Source of the DNA: Liquidambar formosana | Lineage: Eukaryota > Streptophyta > Magnoliopsida > Saxifragales > Altingiaceae | Reading direction: 5' to 3' | Length of the DNA stretch: 64,000 bases | Assembly (NCBI GenBank): GCA_039720395.1 | Contig: CM077828.1 | Coordinates: 23,974,717 to 24,038,716, forward strand | In this document: one piece after another, positions 1-11,971 of the stretch | Numbering within the stretch: position 1 is the stretch's first letter | How the letters are laid out: every line of letters starts with the position of its first letter | Notes under the pieces: model-generated | Seen by the model: only the letters and a program-made list of their open reading frames with translations | Told to the model about the DNA's origin: nothing | Databases searched by the model: none | Position numbers and translations under genes: made by a program

Positions 1-197
1 AAGGCTTCCTTAGGAAAGAATCATCAAAAGGGATGAGCAGGGAAAAAAGGAAATTCATAGAAAACCAACCCTTTGAATTTGGTAACCACGCACACCTATC
101 CTCCTTGTCAAGGAAGTTATCTATCAGTAGATTTTAAGTAAACTCTGAACCCATTACATTTCTACCTTGCCCCAGTTTCATTTTTTTTTTTTTTAAA

Positions 198-549
198 TGT
201 TAAGTTTCCAATCTAGAAGCCTAAGTTACTAAGTGGAGGGCCTAAAGGCCCTAAATAGGTATATGAAGCCATATTAAACTTAATATTTAATCAATGTGGG
301 ACATGGGACTTCCCAACACTCCCCCTCACGTGCAAGCTGAACAAGACAACAACGAGCCTATCACGTGGACAACAACAACGGGCTCACAATCGAAATAGGT
401 CCAAGAACAACAACAACAATAACAGGCTCTGATACCATGTTAAGTTTCCAACCTAACAGCCGAAGCTATTAGGTGGACGGCCCAAACAGGTATATGAAGC
501 CATATTAACATTAATATTTAATCGATGTGGGATGTTGGACTTCCCAACA
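198..549 (-). mobile_element. TRIM (short non-coding LTR retroelement)
   Basis: Two direct repeats, 198-318 and 438-549, each begin tgttaagtttcc and end ttcccaaca on the plus strand, so read from the minus strand they are LTRs of about 112-121 bp starting TGTTGGGAAG. Next to the 438-549 repeat the minus strand reads TGGTATCAGAGCC, which matches the initiator-methionine tRNA primer-binding site of plant LTR elements. A purine tract (GAGGGGGAG) lies just before the other LTR. The interior is about 120 bp, rich in caa repeats and non-coding. This is the structure of a terminal-repeat retrotransposon in miniature. I could not define a clean target-site duplication. It lies in or beyond the last visible intron of the neighbouring J-domain-like gene. 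Confidence 0.85.
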
Positions 550-753
550 AAAAGAATAATTATAACAATAATAATAATTTGAATGAATGTTCACTAAACA
601 AGTTGTCGTCTGATGATCTCTCATATTCAAAAAGTTCACAATTGAATGAGAACTCAAATGCTGCTCTATATTGGCACTATATGCACAATTGATAGAAATT
701 CAAGAAAAAAGAAAGGTTGGTTATATAAGTAGACAACTAGACGTAACATTTAC

Positions 754-3700
754 CATTCCGAAAGAAAGGTTGTCCTGTTGGTTTCCTCTCAGCAAGGAAT
801 GTTGCAAGCTGAACTTCACCAAGTTCTACCATACCAGTATTTGCGACTCCATCCAACAAAGTAGCTGGGTGTAGAAAAGAAACACATAGCATATTGTCAA
901 AGTGCTAACCTACATAATACAAGCAAGCTTCATATAGAAAATGGTCAAAATGCATAGTGATCACTCAAAAAAGCCTTCTTCTTTTTTTGTGGGTCCTATT
1001 TACGTGTGCCCAACTGCCCATGGGGCACATGTTAGAGGCTTAGAGCACATTCAATGAAGTAAAAAGTGGATGGGAAAATGTATGTACACCATTTTCAATC
1101 CATTTTCACATTTTTATATGCTATTTGCACCATTTTCCATGCATTTTCACATTTTTCTATGCTATTAGCATCATTTTCTACACATTTTCACATTTTCCCA
1201 TGCACCTTTTGCTTCATTAAATATATCTTAATATGTGCCCTAAGGATACATATTAACAAAACCCTTTTTGCAGGGTAGAAACTCAAAGAAAGAAAAAGAA
1301 AGAAAAAAAAAAGCATTTAATTAATATAAGAAAGAAAAAAGGAAAAATCCTTTTATCTGGGGTGGGGAGTGAGGGGGACAGGACCTGATTAATACAACAA
1401 ATACTTCAATTAGTTGGCCTCTTGCCAAATGAATACATACCAATTCTTTTCCAGTAATTAGAAAACTGTTCACAGCGGTCGCTCCCAAATGAATATAACT
1501 GTATCAAAATTTCATTAGCAATTAGTAATAGATAGTCAATTAAAATATATATATATATATAATCAGAGCAACAACGCCGGAAACTAATTGAATAACATTA
1601 AAAACCAGTGATCCAAAGGAAGGCTCATGGTATGCACATTCTGATGAGACTAGCAAAAAGGTAGGAGTTCTGCACCTAAACTACACAAATGTTGCAAGAA
1701 CAGTGATGTAGGATTGCATTTAAAACAGAAAATACGACTGCCAAATAGTGGGAGCTTTGTAGCAGCTCCATTTCTAATCCATTTTTACCCCATTTCTGTC
1801 CATCTGATCTCTCTGCTTCTCATGCTTTTTCACAGCTATTTTGGTTGTTCTGCAGTATGTCTGTGGTCACCTACAGATCCAGCTCAAAGTCCAAGCCTCC
1901 TAGCTCTAGCTTTCCAGGTAGCCCTCTATATTCCAATATAATTATGCTTTTACTGCTAATTTTCACACTTGTCCATAAGTTTTTCAGCTTTCCATAACCT
2001 AACATCAACATAATCGTTGACTCCAACACTTTGACTATTGAATAGAGGATTGTTAAAAAAATGAATATATGACACTATACCCTCCATAAAGCATCCATTT
2101 GAGACCCTAAGTAGTTGGGATAAGAAATTGTTGAGTTGACTTGGTTAAGATCTTATATGTTAATTTATTAAATGGCCTATTTATGAAAACATAAAAGAGC
2201 AACAAAAACAGCCCACTGCAAAGAATGTGTTCTAATTACAATAATAAGGAGATAACATATTTTAGTCAGTGAACATACCTGGACTAGCCACGCCTTGGTG
2301 TTCTCAAACATGGACTGGAAATCCTTGGAGGTAATGGCATTAAAAACATGGTCACCAGGATCTAATAAAAAGAAAAGACCGTCCATGCATCTATCAGAAT
2401 TGTAACACCCAGAACAAGAAAACTATAGCTCTTTTTATATGAACATCTTTATTAGGAGGGAAAATAATTCAGAATGGAACATCTTAACAAACCAGTAGAA
2501 GCGGCCTGCAGTAATGGAAGTTCGATCTCCAAAAAACTTCTCCCCTCATATTTCCCATTGACCTTTTCAATAACATTCTACAGCCAAGAAATCAGTGCCA
2601 TGTGATGAAACATCAGCAACAACATAAAACCTGGCAAATGAAAACAGAGAAGATACAAACTACACATATAGGCTTCACAGCGATTGGCTAAAACCTAACT
2701 ACTCACAAGTTGTTCCTCAATGGCAAATATGTCATAGTTCCTTTTCCATACTGGATTGGTCAGCAGCTCAAAAGCATATCGAATCTGCAAAGCAAAACCA
2801 ACCACATGTTTAAATCAATGATATGAACTCAAAAGAATAGGCCCCTAAAATGTTGGGAAATCCAGACATCAGAAATAACACAAACAAAGATCAAATTGCA
2901 TTAGTCAAATGAATAAAGAAAACTGTATCTATGAAAAAAGATTAATTATATTGATTGGGTTCTAGTATCTCTTTCTGGCCTTATTCTAAAATTACCAAGG
3001 CTACCCAAAAAAGGGTCTCGTAGTATAGTGAACCTTTTCACTCTGTTTGTTATATATTTGCTTTATGTTGTAAGGTCACAAAATGATGGAACAACTTACT
3101 CTTTTAATATTTATCTCCCACTGCTCCATCCTACAATGTCACAAAATGTTTTACGCAAAAAAAAAAAAAAAAAAGCAAAAATTTTGATTTTGTTAAAGGA
3201 AATTTTAACTACTGAAAATTTTACCATAAAGAAACAGTCATATTATTATGTTCCTACGATCACTGGCTATGCCAAGGGCAATAGTTATAAACCAATAACT
3301 GGTATTGTATAATCAACAAACACCTTGAGAGCACAAATGAAAACATCTAACCTTAATAAAATCAATAATTGCAGGAACTTCAACCCCTGAATTCCTGAAA
3401 TGATCACATTTTCAAGTTTAATTGGAATAATAATACATGGCATGACAATAAACTGTCAAAAAGATTATACTGCATAAATTTAACTACCTACTAACCTACC
3501 TCTTTAAATTTTTCAAGACTACCAACTCTACAAGTAAAAAGTAATGTGCTTGATTCACAAGAACAAATAACAAATTTATATTGATGAACAGAATGCAAGA
3601 CGTCAGGGTATAGCCATATTAGTATCTAGAAGGAAATTAGAAAAAGAAAAAGAAACACCCAAAAAGAGTACCCAACAAGTTTTTTTTTTTTTTTTTTGAT

Positions 3701-5472
3701 AAGGTAAACTTTGTATTAATTCAGAAAAAAATTCATGTACCCACAGAGAGTATACAAAAAGAAGACAAAAACTATGCGACATCACAGTTTCAAACTGACA
3801 AGAAATGTAAGGAAAGTCATCCATTCCTTGATAAGTTCTGAATGACCCTAATGAAAAAGAAGACCTACAAACCTACATTTTAAATTATATCATTGATTCC
3901 CATAAAATTTTGATGTTCCTTTCTTGCCATAAGGTCCAAAAAATGGCTTATGTGCCATCCTCCAAAAAGTAAACTGTTTTTACTCCTACTCCTAAACCTT
4001 CAAGCCTAAATCAACTGAAAAATCAACTGAGGCATCACCCACTGAAGTTGGACTTGAAAATTTTTTGGACCTAAAAAGATCAAATGCATGAACCTGAATA
4101 GTTTTTGGATAATTGAACATCTATAGAATAATTTGACAAATTCATTTCCGGAGTGATCTAAGTTCAACTGAAGTTGAAGTTCAAAACCTTGAACAACTTA
4201 AATTTATGGATAGGAAACTTCCATATACTTCCATAAGTTAAAATATGCCGTGCACCTAATTGGCAACACTAATTGAGTTTGGATCCAATCAAAAATGTTT
4301 CGATCATTTAAAATTTTATTACTAGTTATTTAAAATGTGATTGGTCACTTGCACTCATATGGCTCGGTATTTACATACTGGTGCAATGTTGCACTCTCTT
4401 GCTTGAACGGATCGACATTTGTGGATTGTTGTTCATTCAGGCATAAGATACTTGAATGCAACCGTTTTCACTATCTTGGATCTGACATTTATAAGCAAGA
4501 AAACATGGAAGAGAACTTGGTAATAGAATTAGAGCACGATGGATGAAGTTGAGAAGTAGATGTCAAGTGTGTCGTGAATCACGTGATCATCTAATACATA
4601 AGGAAAAAAAGTATATGGCTATTAGGCCAATCATGCTTTATGGCAAAACATGCTAGGTAGTCAAGAAAAAAAAATGCCTACACAATAAGCATGGCTGAAA
4701 GGAAAATGTTCAAATAGATAAATAGTAATACCCATAAAAGAACAATAAGGATAGCTAGAAGGAGAATGTTCAAACGAATAAGTCGTAACACCCAAAAAAG
4801 GGTAAGAAATTATTAAAGACAAGATGAAAAATAGAAAAAGGTCATCTAAAATCATTTTGGTCAATTGCAACAAAGACCAATGACTGCACTAGAAGACAGT
4901 AAGAAAACAAACAATGGCCTTCAACTTAACAGAACACAACCATAGACAGCTGAATGGCAAAAAAGGTTACAGCCGAGTTATTCATCCAACCATCTTTTGG
5001 AAAAATAAAATGTATGATAAAATGATCACGTTATTTGAATTTCACAAACAATTTTTCCCAAATTCCAACTGACATTCTAAATTTACGAATTCCACCCCTA
5101 CTCATTATGAGTTCCTGTAAACACGAATTCGACAGACAACTAGTTTTTCTGAATTTTGAATTAATGGAAAGTGGAAACCATTCCTATTGTTCTTCCTCTG
5201 TCCACGTTCCAAATTCCTACACACACTCACGTATTTGACCTCTAATTTACAGGCAGAAAATCCAGAATCAATATGAACAGAGCCTATTCCAACTATACAT
5301 AACATACAAATTAAAACAAATCTAGAAAACAAAAATAAAAAAATAAAAACAGAGAGATTACCACTTGGATGAACGCTTCTCGTAAGCCTCTGTCACTTCT
5401 TCGATGGAGCTATGCCTCTTGATACCAAGAACTGTAATTCAACCAAACAAAATCAAAATAAACTCAAACATC

Positions 5473-5512
<40 letters not shown>

Positions 5513-5635
5513 GGAGAGAGAGAGACCATCGTAATGAGAAGGAGGGAACGAGCGAGGCAGGACGAAGAGCTGGAAGAACATGGCAAGTGAGAAGAGAATC
5601 ACAGGGAGGCAGTAGGCTTTGATCGTCGACGCCAT
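754..5635 (-). CDS. J-domain-like / thioredoxin-fold ER protein, 5' eight exons (3' part outside window)
   Basis: Eight exons were assembled from splice sites and phase: 5527-5635, 5362-5431, 3352-3394, 2707-2784, 2493-2577, 2279-2361, 1441-1498 and 754-864. Together they give about 212 codons in one uninterrupted frame. The start is the ATG at 5635 (MASTIKAYCLPV). It is followed by a hydrophobic segment (residues about 9-27) that should act as signal anchor or peptide, then a J-like region (HYDVLGIKRHSS to KRNYDIFAIEEQL). The HPD tripeptide of active J domains is absent; that position reads SSKWNSG. After it come a linker (IEKVNGKYEGRSF) and the first part of a thioredoxin-like fold (KAWLVQLYSFGSDRCEQF, then GVANTGMVELGEVQLATFL). 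This matches a conserved plant family of DnaJ-like ER proteins with divergent thioredoxin domains. Exon 8 ends in GNG and the rest lies left of position 1. The catalytic role is unknown. Confidence 0.85.
1043..1240. mobile_element. Tourist-like MITE in intron of the J-domain-like gene
   Basis: The ends gagcacattcaatgaag and the complement of ttcattaaatatatc...atgtgccc are imperfect inverted repeats, flanked by tta on the left and taa on the right, the target preference of PIF/Harbinger MITEs. Inside are about three copies of a ~55-bp direct repeat built on ccattttc...cattttcacatttt. It lies between exons 7 and 8. Non-coding. Confidence 0.5.
3677..4010 (-). mobile_element. L1-type LINE 3' fragment in intron 2
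   Basis: A 17-nt poly-T tract at 3680-3696 (poly-A on the minus strand) is followed by sequence whose minus strand translates around 3900-3960 to TLWQERNIKIL, close to the W-ERN-RIF motif near the C-terminus of plant L1 reverse-transcriptase ORFs. The copy is short and broken. It inflates intron 2 of the J-domain-like gene. Confidence 0.5.
4430..4720 (+). mobile_element. RTE-type LINE fragment (degenerate)
   Basis: The plus strand reads FHYLGSDIYKQENMEENL, then after several stops RPIMLYGKTC and a VVKKK stretch. This order corresponds to the F-YLGS-I...I--G...RP-MLYGSECW...KK motifs at the end of RTE-clade reverse transcriptases. Multiple stops and gaps show an old inactive fragment. It lies inside intron 2 of the J-domain-like gene, in the opposite orientation to that gene. 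Confidence 0.6.
5484..5525. repeat. (TA)n/(GA)n microsatellite at splice donor
   Basis: A TA run followed by an imperfect GA run directly abuts the exon 1 donor of the J-domain-like gene (GATG|GTCTCTCTCTC on the minus strand), so length variation here lies within a few bases of a functional splice site. Confidence 0.8.
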
Positions 5636-6081
5636 TGATGGATTCGAGCCTGGTGGCTTCGGAGGAATCGTAGAAATGACACTGGGAGGACAGAGAGAGA
5701 TCCGGGATAGGGACTTACTCTTATTCCGGTTTTGAAAGCCGGCAACCGTGGTTGGGGGTTAAAGGGGGCCGCTTTATTGCTTTAATCGGGAATGTTGACG
5801 ATACAGGTTACGATTCAGTAAAGGGAAGTTCAGTGAGAGACTGATGACGTGTTTGGATTTAATTGGAAGTCTACACGGAGAGAAGAGAATCACTAGTAAT
5901 CGGCTTCTTACACGTCTTTATTCCCAAATAAAAATGCTCCAACTTGTCTGCAGACTGCAGAGACAAGATTCAAACCTTATGCCAGCCTAATCAGCCGAAA
6001 TTTCGGTCCATCACATCTTAAATTTATTTTTATTTTTTGCCAGATGGCACGATTTACAGAAGATAATCTCTTTTTTTTTTT
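5636..6081. other. Intergenic: 5' leader and promoter of the J-domain-like gene
   Basis: About 445 bp between the start codon of the minus-strand J-domain-like gene and the left end of the MULE. The first ~120 bp is GC-richer and likely 5' UTR. The segment ends in an 11-nt T run that forms the MULE target site. No other gene is visible. Confidence 0.5.
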
Positions 6082-6570
6082 GGGTTATTCATCGATTAGT
6101 ACCATAAACTTTGCCACTAGTTTCAATGTGGTCCACAAACTTTATAATTGCTCAATTTTGGGACAACATTAAAAATTATAACTCAATGTGGGACAGACCG
6201 TGACGGACGTTGAAGAAGTTAGACGGAAGACCATGGGACCGCACGTTTTGGCTTATGTGGCGATGACATGGCTTAGGTGGCGATGACGTGGCTTAAGTGG
6301 ACACATTGCAGCCCCTTTGGTGGTCACGTGACCTCACGTGACATCCCCTCCCCTTTCATGTTCCACACTAATCGTCGTTTTGGGGGGATGAATTGGAGGC
6401 CTACTGAACCAAAATCGCGATTTGGGGGGGAAGGTGAATCGAAGCTTCAACTGAGTTCACCATTGCTCTTCATCGCAGGACTATCAGGTACTGAAATCTT
6501 AGTCCCAAATGTCACGACCTTGTTCTTTATTGATTTTTGTGATGCCACATAAGTTCTGTAGAACCCTAGC
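6082..6570 (+). repeat. MULE left terminal inverted repeat, probable promoter
   Basis: About 490 bp, matched by the complement of 12480-12971. It carries three near-perfect copies of a ~21-bp unit around gcgatgacatggcttaggtg (6250-6300) and two TCACGTGA palindromes (G-box cores) at 6324-6331 and 6334-6341. At its inner side ctatcag|gtactg looks like a splice donor and is conserved in the other TIR (ctatcag|gtattg). I infer that each TIR supplies promoter and a non-coding first exon for the gene next to it. The 91-residue frame here is not treated as a gene. Confidence 0.8.
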
Positions 6571-7116
6571 TTTTTTGCAAAAACAGAACTTTTGACGATT
6601 AGTGTTGAATATTCAACGATTTGGGTTGATAGGTCAATTTTTTTCTTCTATATTATTTTGGACGTTGTTTTTTACCCTATTGGAGGATTGTTGTGATTGT
6701 GATGTCCGAACTCAACAATTACCTAATAGGATTTGTAATTATATTGCATCGTCTGTTGGCTATATTTGTGAAATCTGCTTTCTTGAATGCCCCACAAGCA
6801 ATTTGACTCAGTTCCAATGGTCCCCCACATGTTGTGGGCTTGTTGGCCATATTTGTTAAATCTGCTTTCTTAAAAGTCCCCAAAAGCTATTTGACATAAT
6901 GTGAATGGTCCCCCACATGTTTGGTCCCCAACATGCATTATTGGTAGTGTTGATATTTTCAACAAAATGGTCCCCCACATGTATTATTATTTATTTATTT
7001 ATTTATTTGTCAGATTGTGTTGCTAATCTGCTCAATTTAGTTGTTTATTCCTTAATTTGTTATTGTTGTTTATTTATTTTTTTGTGTTTGATATGCAAAC
7101 GTGTAGTGCTTAAATT

Positions 7117-10100
7117 ATGGATGGGTGTGTAACAATTGCATTGCACCATGGTGGGGTATTTGTCGATGACCCTGTGTCAGGATATGTTGGAGGGAATATA
7201 GAATACACACCTGATATGGATACTGATTTTCTGTCTGTACCACACATTGTAAAAACTGCTAGCAGTTTGGGGTACATGAACATAAAGAATTTGTGGTATT
7301 GGTTACCTAGGACTAAGTTCAGTGAAGGTGTTAGAATTTTACAAACTGATGGAGATTTATTAGACATGGTGTCAGCATTAGGGCCAATGGACAAGGTGTT
7401 GCACATCTATGTTGAACACGGCATTGATGATCCATCATCACAAGTTATAACCCCTCCTTTATTGATTGAGAGTGTACATGAAGAACCTTTAGAGAGACCC
7501 AATGTAGATGAGCATGTGGACCTTGATGATCAGGGTGGAGGTGTGGAATCACAGCAAAATAGAGAAGGCATTGATGATTTAAATTTTGGTGGTGATGATG
7601 AATGCTACCATGGTGATAATGAGAGTGAACTTGAAGAACCCTTTGATGAACCCTTTGATGATAATGAGAATGATAGTGTACATGAAGAAAGAATGGATGA
7701 TGAAAATTTGTTTGATGTTGGTGTAGCTAGTGATGAAGATATTGAAGGGGATGGGCAGGATGAATGTAGTGAAGATGAAGGGGAAGGCAGTAGTGGGGAT
7801 GAAGTTGTTGGGGAGGTTTCTTTCAAACAGCCCCCACATTCAGATTATGATAACTCTTCAAATGCTCCAAGTGCTGCAAACAGTGATGAAGATGATGAGT
7901 TTTATGCAAAGCAGCCCAAGTTTCCAAAATATAATGAACCCCCAGATATAAAGGACATAAAGCTCGAGATTGGCCAAACATTTAAGGACTCAAAAGATGC
8001 TAAGGAGGCAGTGAGAAACTATGCAATAGCTGGTGGGCGCCATATTAGGTTCATTAGAAATGCATATGACAGAGTGACTGCTAGATGTGCTGAGGGTTGT
8101 GAATGGTATTTTCATTCTTCTTAGATGCAAGTAGATAAGACTTTTCAATGCAAGGCTTTGATAAATACACATTCATGTGCAAGGACTTTTAAGAATCCCC
8201 TAATGACAAGTTCATGGTTGGCTAAGAAGTACTTAGAGAAGTGGAGGGAAAATCCTGAATGGAGTATCACTGATTTTCGAAACAAAGTTAGTGATGACTA
8301 TGTGGTTCGTGTAAGTAGAAGTCAAGCATACAATGCAAAGAAAAAATCCCTTGAAATTGTTAATGGGAAACACACAAAACAGTTCAAAAAGATTTGGGAT
8401 TACACCCATGCCTTGTTGAGGAGCAATGAAGGCAGTACTGTGAAGTTATTGACTGACACTCCATCAATTCCTAATGCCCTTCCTATTTTCCAAAGGTTGT
8501 ATATTTGTATTGCAGCATGCAAGAGGGGTTTCTTGGCTGGCTGTAGACCATTTATTGGAGTAGATGGGTGTTTTTTAAAAGGGCCAACAGGGGGTCAGTT
8601 ACTGGCAGCAGTGGGAAGGGATGGGAATAATCAAATGTTCCCAATTGCATTTGCTGTGGTAGAAGGAGAGACAAAGGAGTCTTGGGCTTGGTTTTTCAAG
8701 CTTTTGTTAGAAGACATTGGAACTGAGCAAAAGTGGACATTTATGTCTGATCAACAGAAGGTAATGTGGTTTTCATTTAAAAAATATGCAATTTTTTTAG
8801 AGTTTACATGTAATTATTTATTTTGTTTATGCAATTATCTAACTTTCATTTCTTTCTTTCATATATGTGTAGGGACCTATCCCAGCTCTACATGAGCTGT
8901 TACCCAATGTGGAGCACAGGTTTTGCTGGAGGCACCTGTATGGTAACATATGCAAGAAGTTTAAAGGGAAACAGCTTAAAGATGAGATGTGGGAAGCAGC
9001 TAAAGCAACAACAGTTCCTGATTGGAAGAAGCATATGAAGAAGATAAGTGTCATCAACCCAGATGCACACAAGTTGATTGAGAAGAATGACCCTGCCACA
9101 TGGACAAGATCTGCCTTCAGCACATTTAGTCAGTGCAACCAGTTGCTGAACAATATGTCTGAGAGTTTTAATGCCTACATCCTGGAGAGTAGAGACAAGC
9201 CAGTAATCACTATGGCAGAGTTGATCAGGGAGGCACTGATGGTGAGATTCCAAGATAAGAGAGAGAAAATGAAGAATTATACTGGAAGGTTATGCCCTAA
9301 TATTCAAAAACAAATTGAGGGCTTAAAAGAGTTGAGCAATCAGTGTATTCCCAAGTGGGCTTCTGATAACCTGTTTGAAGTGAAATGCCATGGAGAGAAG
9401 AACATTGTGAATTTGGCTGCATATACTTGCACATATAGGAAATGGGACCTAACTGGCATACCATGCAAGCATGCAATTTCTGCTATCTTTTTTAAACATG
9501 AAGTGGTTGAGGACTATGTGAGCCATTGGTATACAGTGGACACTTATATGAGGGCATATGAGCACATCATCTACCCTGTCCCAAGTGAGCATTTCTGGGA
9601 AGATAGTGGTTGTGGAGCTGTTGCACCTCCATTATATAGAAAGCAACCTGGTAGGCCAAAGAAACTTAGAAGGAAGGATCCTCTAGAATCAAACAAGCCA
9701 TGCAAAGTGAGAAAGACTGGACCTTCTAATTCCAAGAAGCCTGTACCTTGTAGAGTGAGAAAGACTGGTGTAAGAATGAGCTGTTCAAATTGTAAGCAAT
9801 ATGGGCACAACAAGAAAAGTTGCAAAGCACCACCTGTAGGAGCTACACCTGATGCACCTGCTGCTGCTAGAAAGGGAAAACTTCCTGTAAGGATTCAACA
9901 GTTATGTCTGTTTTATTGTTTATTGTGTGAAAAGTTTGGGTGCTAATATAGTCATTGCACAATTGTGTGTTTATGCAGGTTAAGAGGAATGGAGAAGGGC
10001 AATCTAAAAATCATGGGGGAGAAAATGAATGGGATAGGGACAATACAATGAGTGGGGGATCTTCAATGGGGAATCAAAATAGGGTAAGTTTCACTTATAT

Positions 10101-11423
10101 TGTTTTATTGTTTATCAGTCTAAAGTTTCACTTGTATTGTTTAAAGTAATGCACAACATTAATAAAAAAAGCTTTTAAGTAATGCACATTTGACAGTGTT
10201 TGTGTTTGTAAAGTTCCAGATTCCAAAAAAGGGTGCAACTGCTACAACAACTGATGCAACCAATAGGCACCAAAAAGCTCATGTAATTGTTTTGAATTTT
10301 TAATTAGTCTTTTGTTATTCACTCAGATTTATTTAAACTTATCAATTGGGTGTATAGTTATTACAAACTAAGGGTATTTGTCTTAAATACAGGTTGGGGG
10401 CAAAATAAGTTCAACACCAGGTCATTTGCCATTCTTTCCAAGTTTATGGGGAAGTCAAGCAGCTAGTGGGTCTGCTGGTGGGTCAGCAGCTGGTGGGTCA
10501 GCAGCTGGTGGGAATGCTTCTGCCCCATCTGGAAGCCATTATGATAGTGTAAGTTAACTTCTGTAGCACAAATTATGATGCACCTGCCTAATTTTTGAAT
10601 AAATATTTGCATGAGGGTTCCACCTATGAAGTTTAATACCCAAACACGCTATAAATAGCCTACGCATGCTTGTTAAAGTTTTGTATTATCTCTAATTTGA
10701 CCATGTTCTCTGATTTGAACATGTGGACTAACTTGACTAGGTAAACTTTGACCGAAGCATGTGATCAAATTATGATGTCTAATGTGTTAAAATTTTATCA
10801 TTTGGATTGTTTGGAGGTCCCTAACATGATGATATGGCATGTATATTTATTTCTGACTGTGTTTCAAGGCTTTTGGTCTTCTGACTTTGTTAATTATTCT
10901 TTTGTTATTTACTTTCCTTCTTTTTCTTTAAGTTTACGAGTTTGTTTGATCTTAAAAGCAGGGTGGGGCCACTTCCAGCTCATCAACAGCACATGTTCCA
11001 ATAAGGGGGTCACCCAATGAAAGAAGTGGGCCACCAAATATAATGCATAGGACTGATATGCATGGAAGAGTATGTTATATAATTTACATCATTATATAAT
11101 TCAATTGAATAATAATTTAAATGGCATTGTGTTAAAGCAATTTTTTTGTCATGCAGTCTGGGGCCACTTTCGGAGCATCTCCAATGAATATGCCATGCAT
11201 TCCAAGAAGTTCTTTGCAGGCAAAATTTGATAATGCTTTACTTTTAATGTATTGACAGTTAACCTACACAAACAGTTGATAATGCTATAAACTAACTTAT
11301 GCAAGCATGTCCTTCATGTAGAATCCAACCAGGTGGTATGGGGCTAAAGTGCAAGATGGAGGTTCCCAGACAAAGGGTACTGGCAGTGAAGCAAGTAGCA
11401 ACATGGCCAAGTCACATCAATAG
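7117..11423 (+). pseudogene. mudrA-like: MuDR-type MULE transposase, nine exons, one premature TAG
   Basis: Exons: 7117-8760, 8873-9886, 9979-10083, 10214-10282, 10393-10548, 10962-11069, 11157-11219 and 11322-11423; counting a probable non-coding exon in the TIR gives nine. All coding junctions are phase 0 and total about 1086 residues. The order is an N-terminal plant domain (MDGCVTIALHHGG), a long acidic linker, a MuDR DNA-binding region (IGQTFKDSKDAKEAVRNYA), the MULE transposase core (FIGVDGCFLKG, then MSDQQKG interrupted by the first intron, then NMSESFN), a SWIM zinc finger and a CCHC knuckle (CSNCKQYGHNKKSC), followed by a Ser/Gly-rich tail. It should bind the TIRs and catalyse excision and insertion. 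Lesions: TAG at 8122-8124 in frame between FHSS and MQVDK; the SWIM second Cys is Tyr (TAT at 9434-9436). The exon 7 donor appears to be GC (CAG|GCAAAA). Confidence 0.88.
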
Positions 11424-11971
11424 TGTTTTACCAGATGGGGTGCTTCTGATAGCTTTTGGATAACATTTCTTGTTGGACAATTATGCATTTTTGGAAACCC
11501 ACTATGGGAATGTAATTAAATTGTAAATAATTTGTAGGTGGTTCCTTTTTTGTGTTTATTAGACAATAGTATTTGTGCTTGTCAGAACGTAGGAATGATA
11601 CAACTGTTGGGACAACATATTAACTCACAATGTGGGAAACATTTGCTGTTTTTTTTGTGTGGATAATCTACTTGTTTGCAATGAAGATATTTACTATTTT
11701 AACTCAAAGAGTTGTCTATTTTATGCCAAATTTTACTTGAACTCATGCATAAGTACCCAATAGATAATGGTTATCAAAATGTAGTCACTGGAAAATAAGG
11801 ACAATAGAATGCCCACATGCATGTTTTAACATAGATCATATTATAATATAATTGTTACAAAATGTGTCATTGTTACAAAATGGGGCATACATACATGCCC
11901 ATACCAATAAAAGGACCCATAATCAGCAACACTCCCAAACTACAGCATACCATAACCCACAACCACAGAGT
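11424..11971. other. Interior of MULE between the two genes
   Basis: About 550 bp between the transposase stop and the stop of the convergent GRF gene. AT-rich and without coding features. It should hold the 3' UTRs and polyadenylation signals of both genes. Confidence 0.6.

Noticed and set aside
2493..2640. Alternative upstream acceptor for exon 5 of the J-domain-like gene (FYVVADVSSHG frame)
   Set aside because: It reaches a stop before joining the conserved VIEKVNGKYEG frame; the TAG acceptor at 2578 keeps the family sequence and phase.
6277..6552. 91-residue frame, nearly repeated at 12474-12776 on the other strand
   Set aside because: Both are the same stretch of the MULE terminal inverted repeat; open only because the TIR lacks stops there.
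7579..7839. Minus-strand frames of 86 and 73 residues
   Set aside because: Shadows of the acidic region of the transposase on the plus strand.
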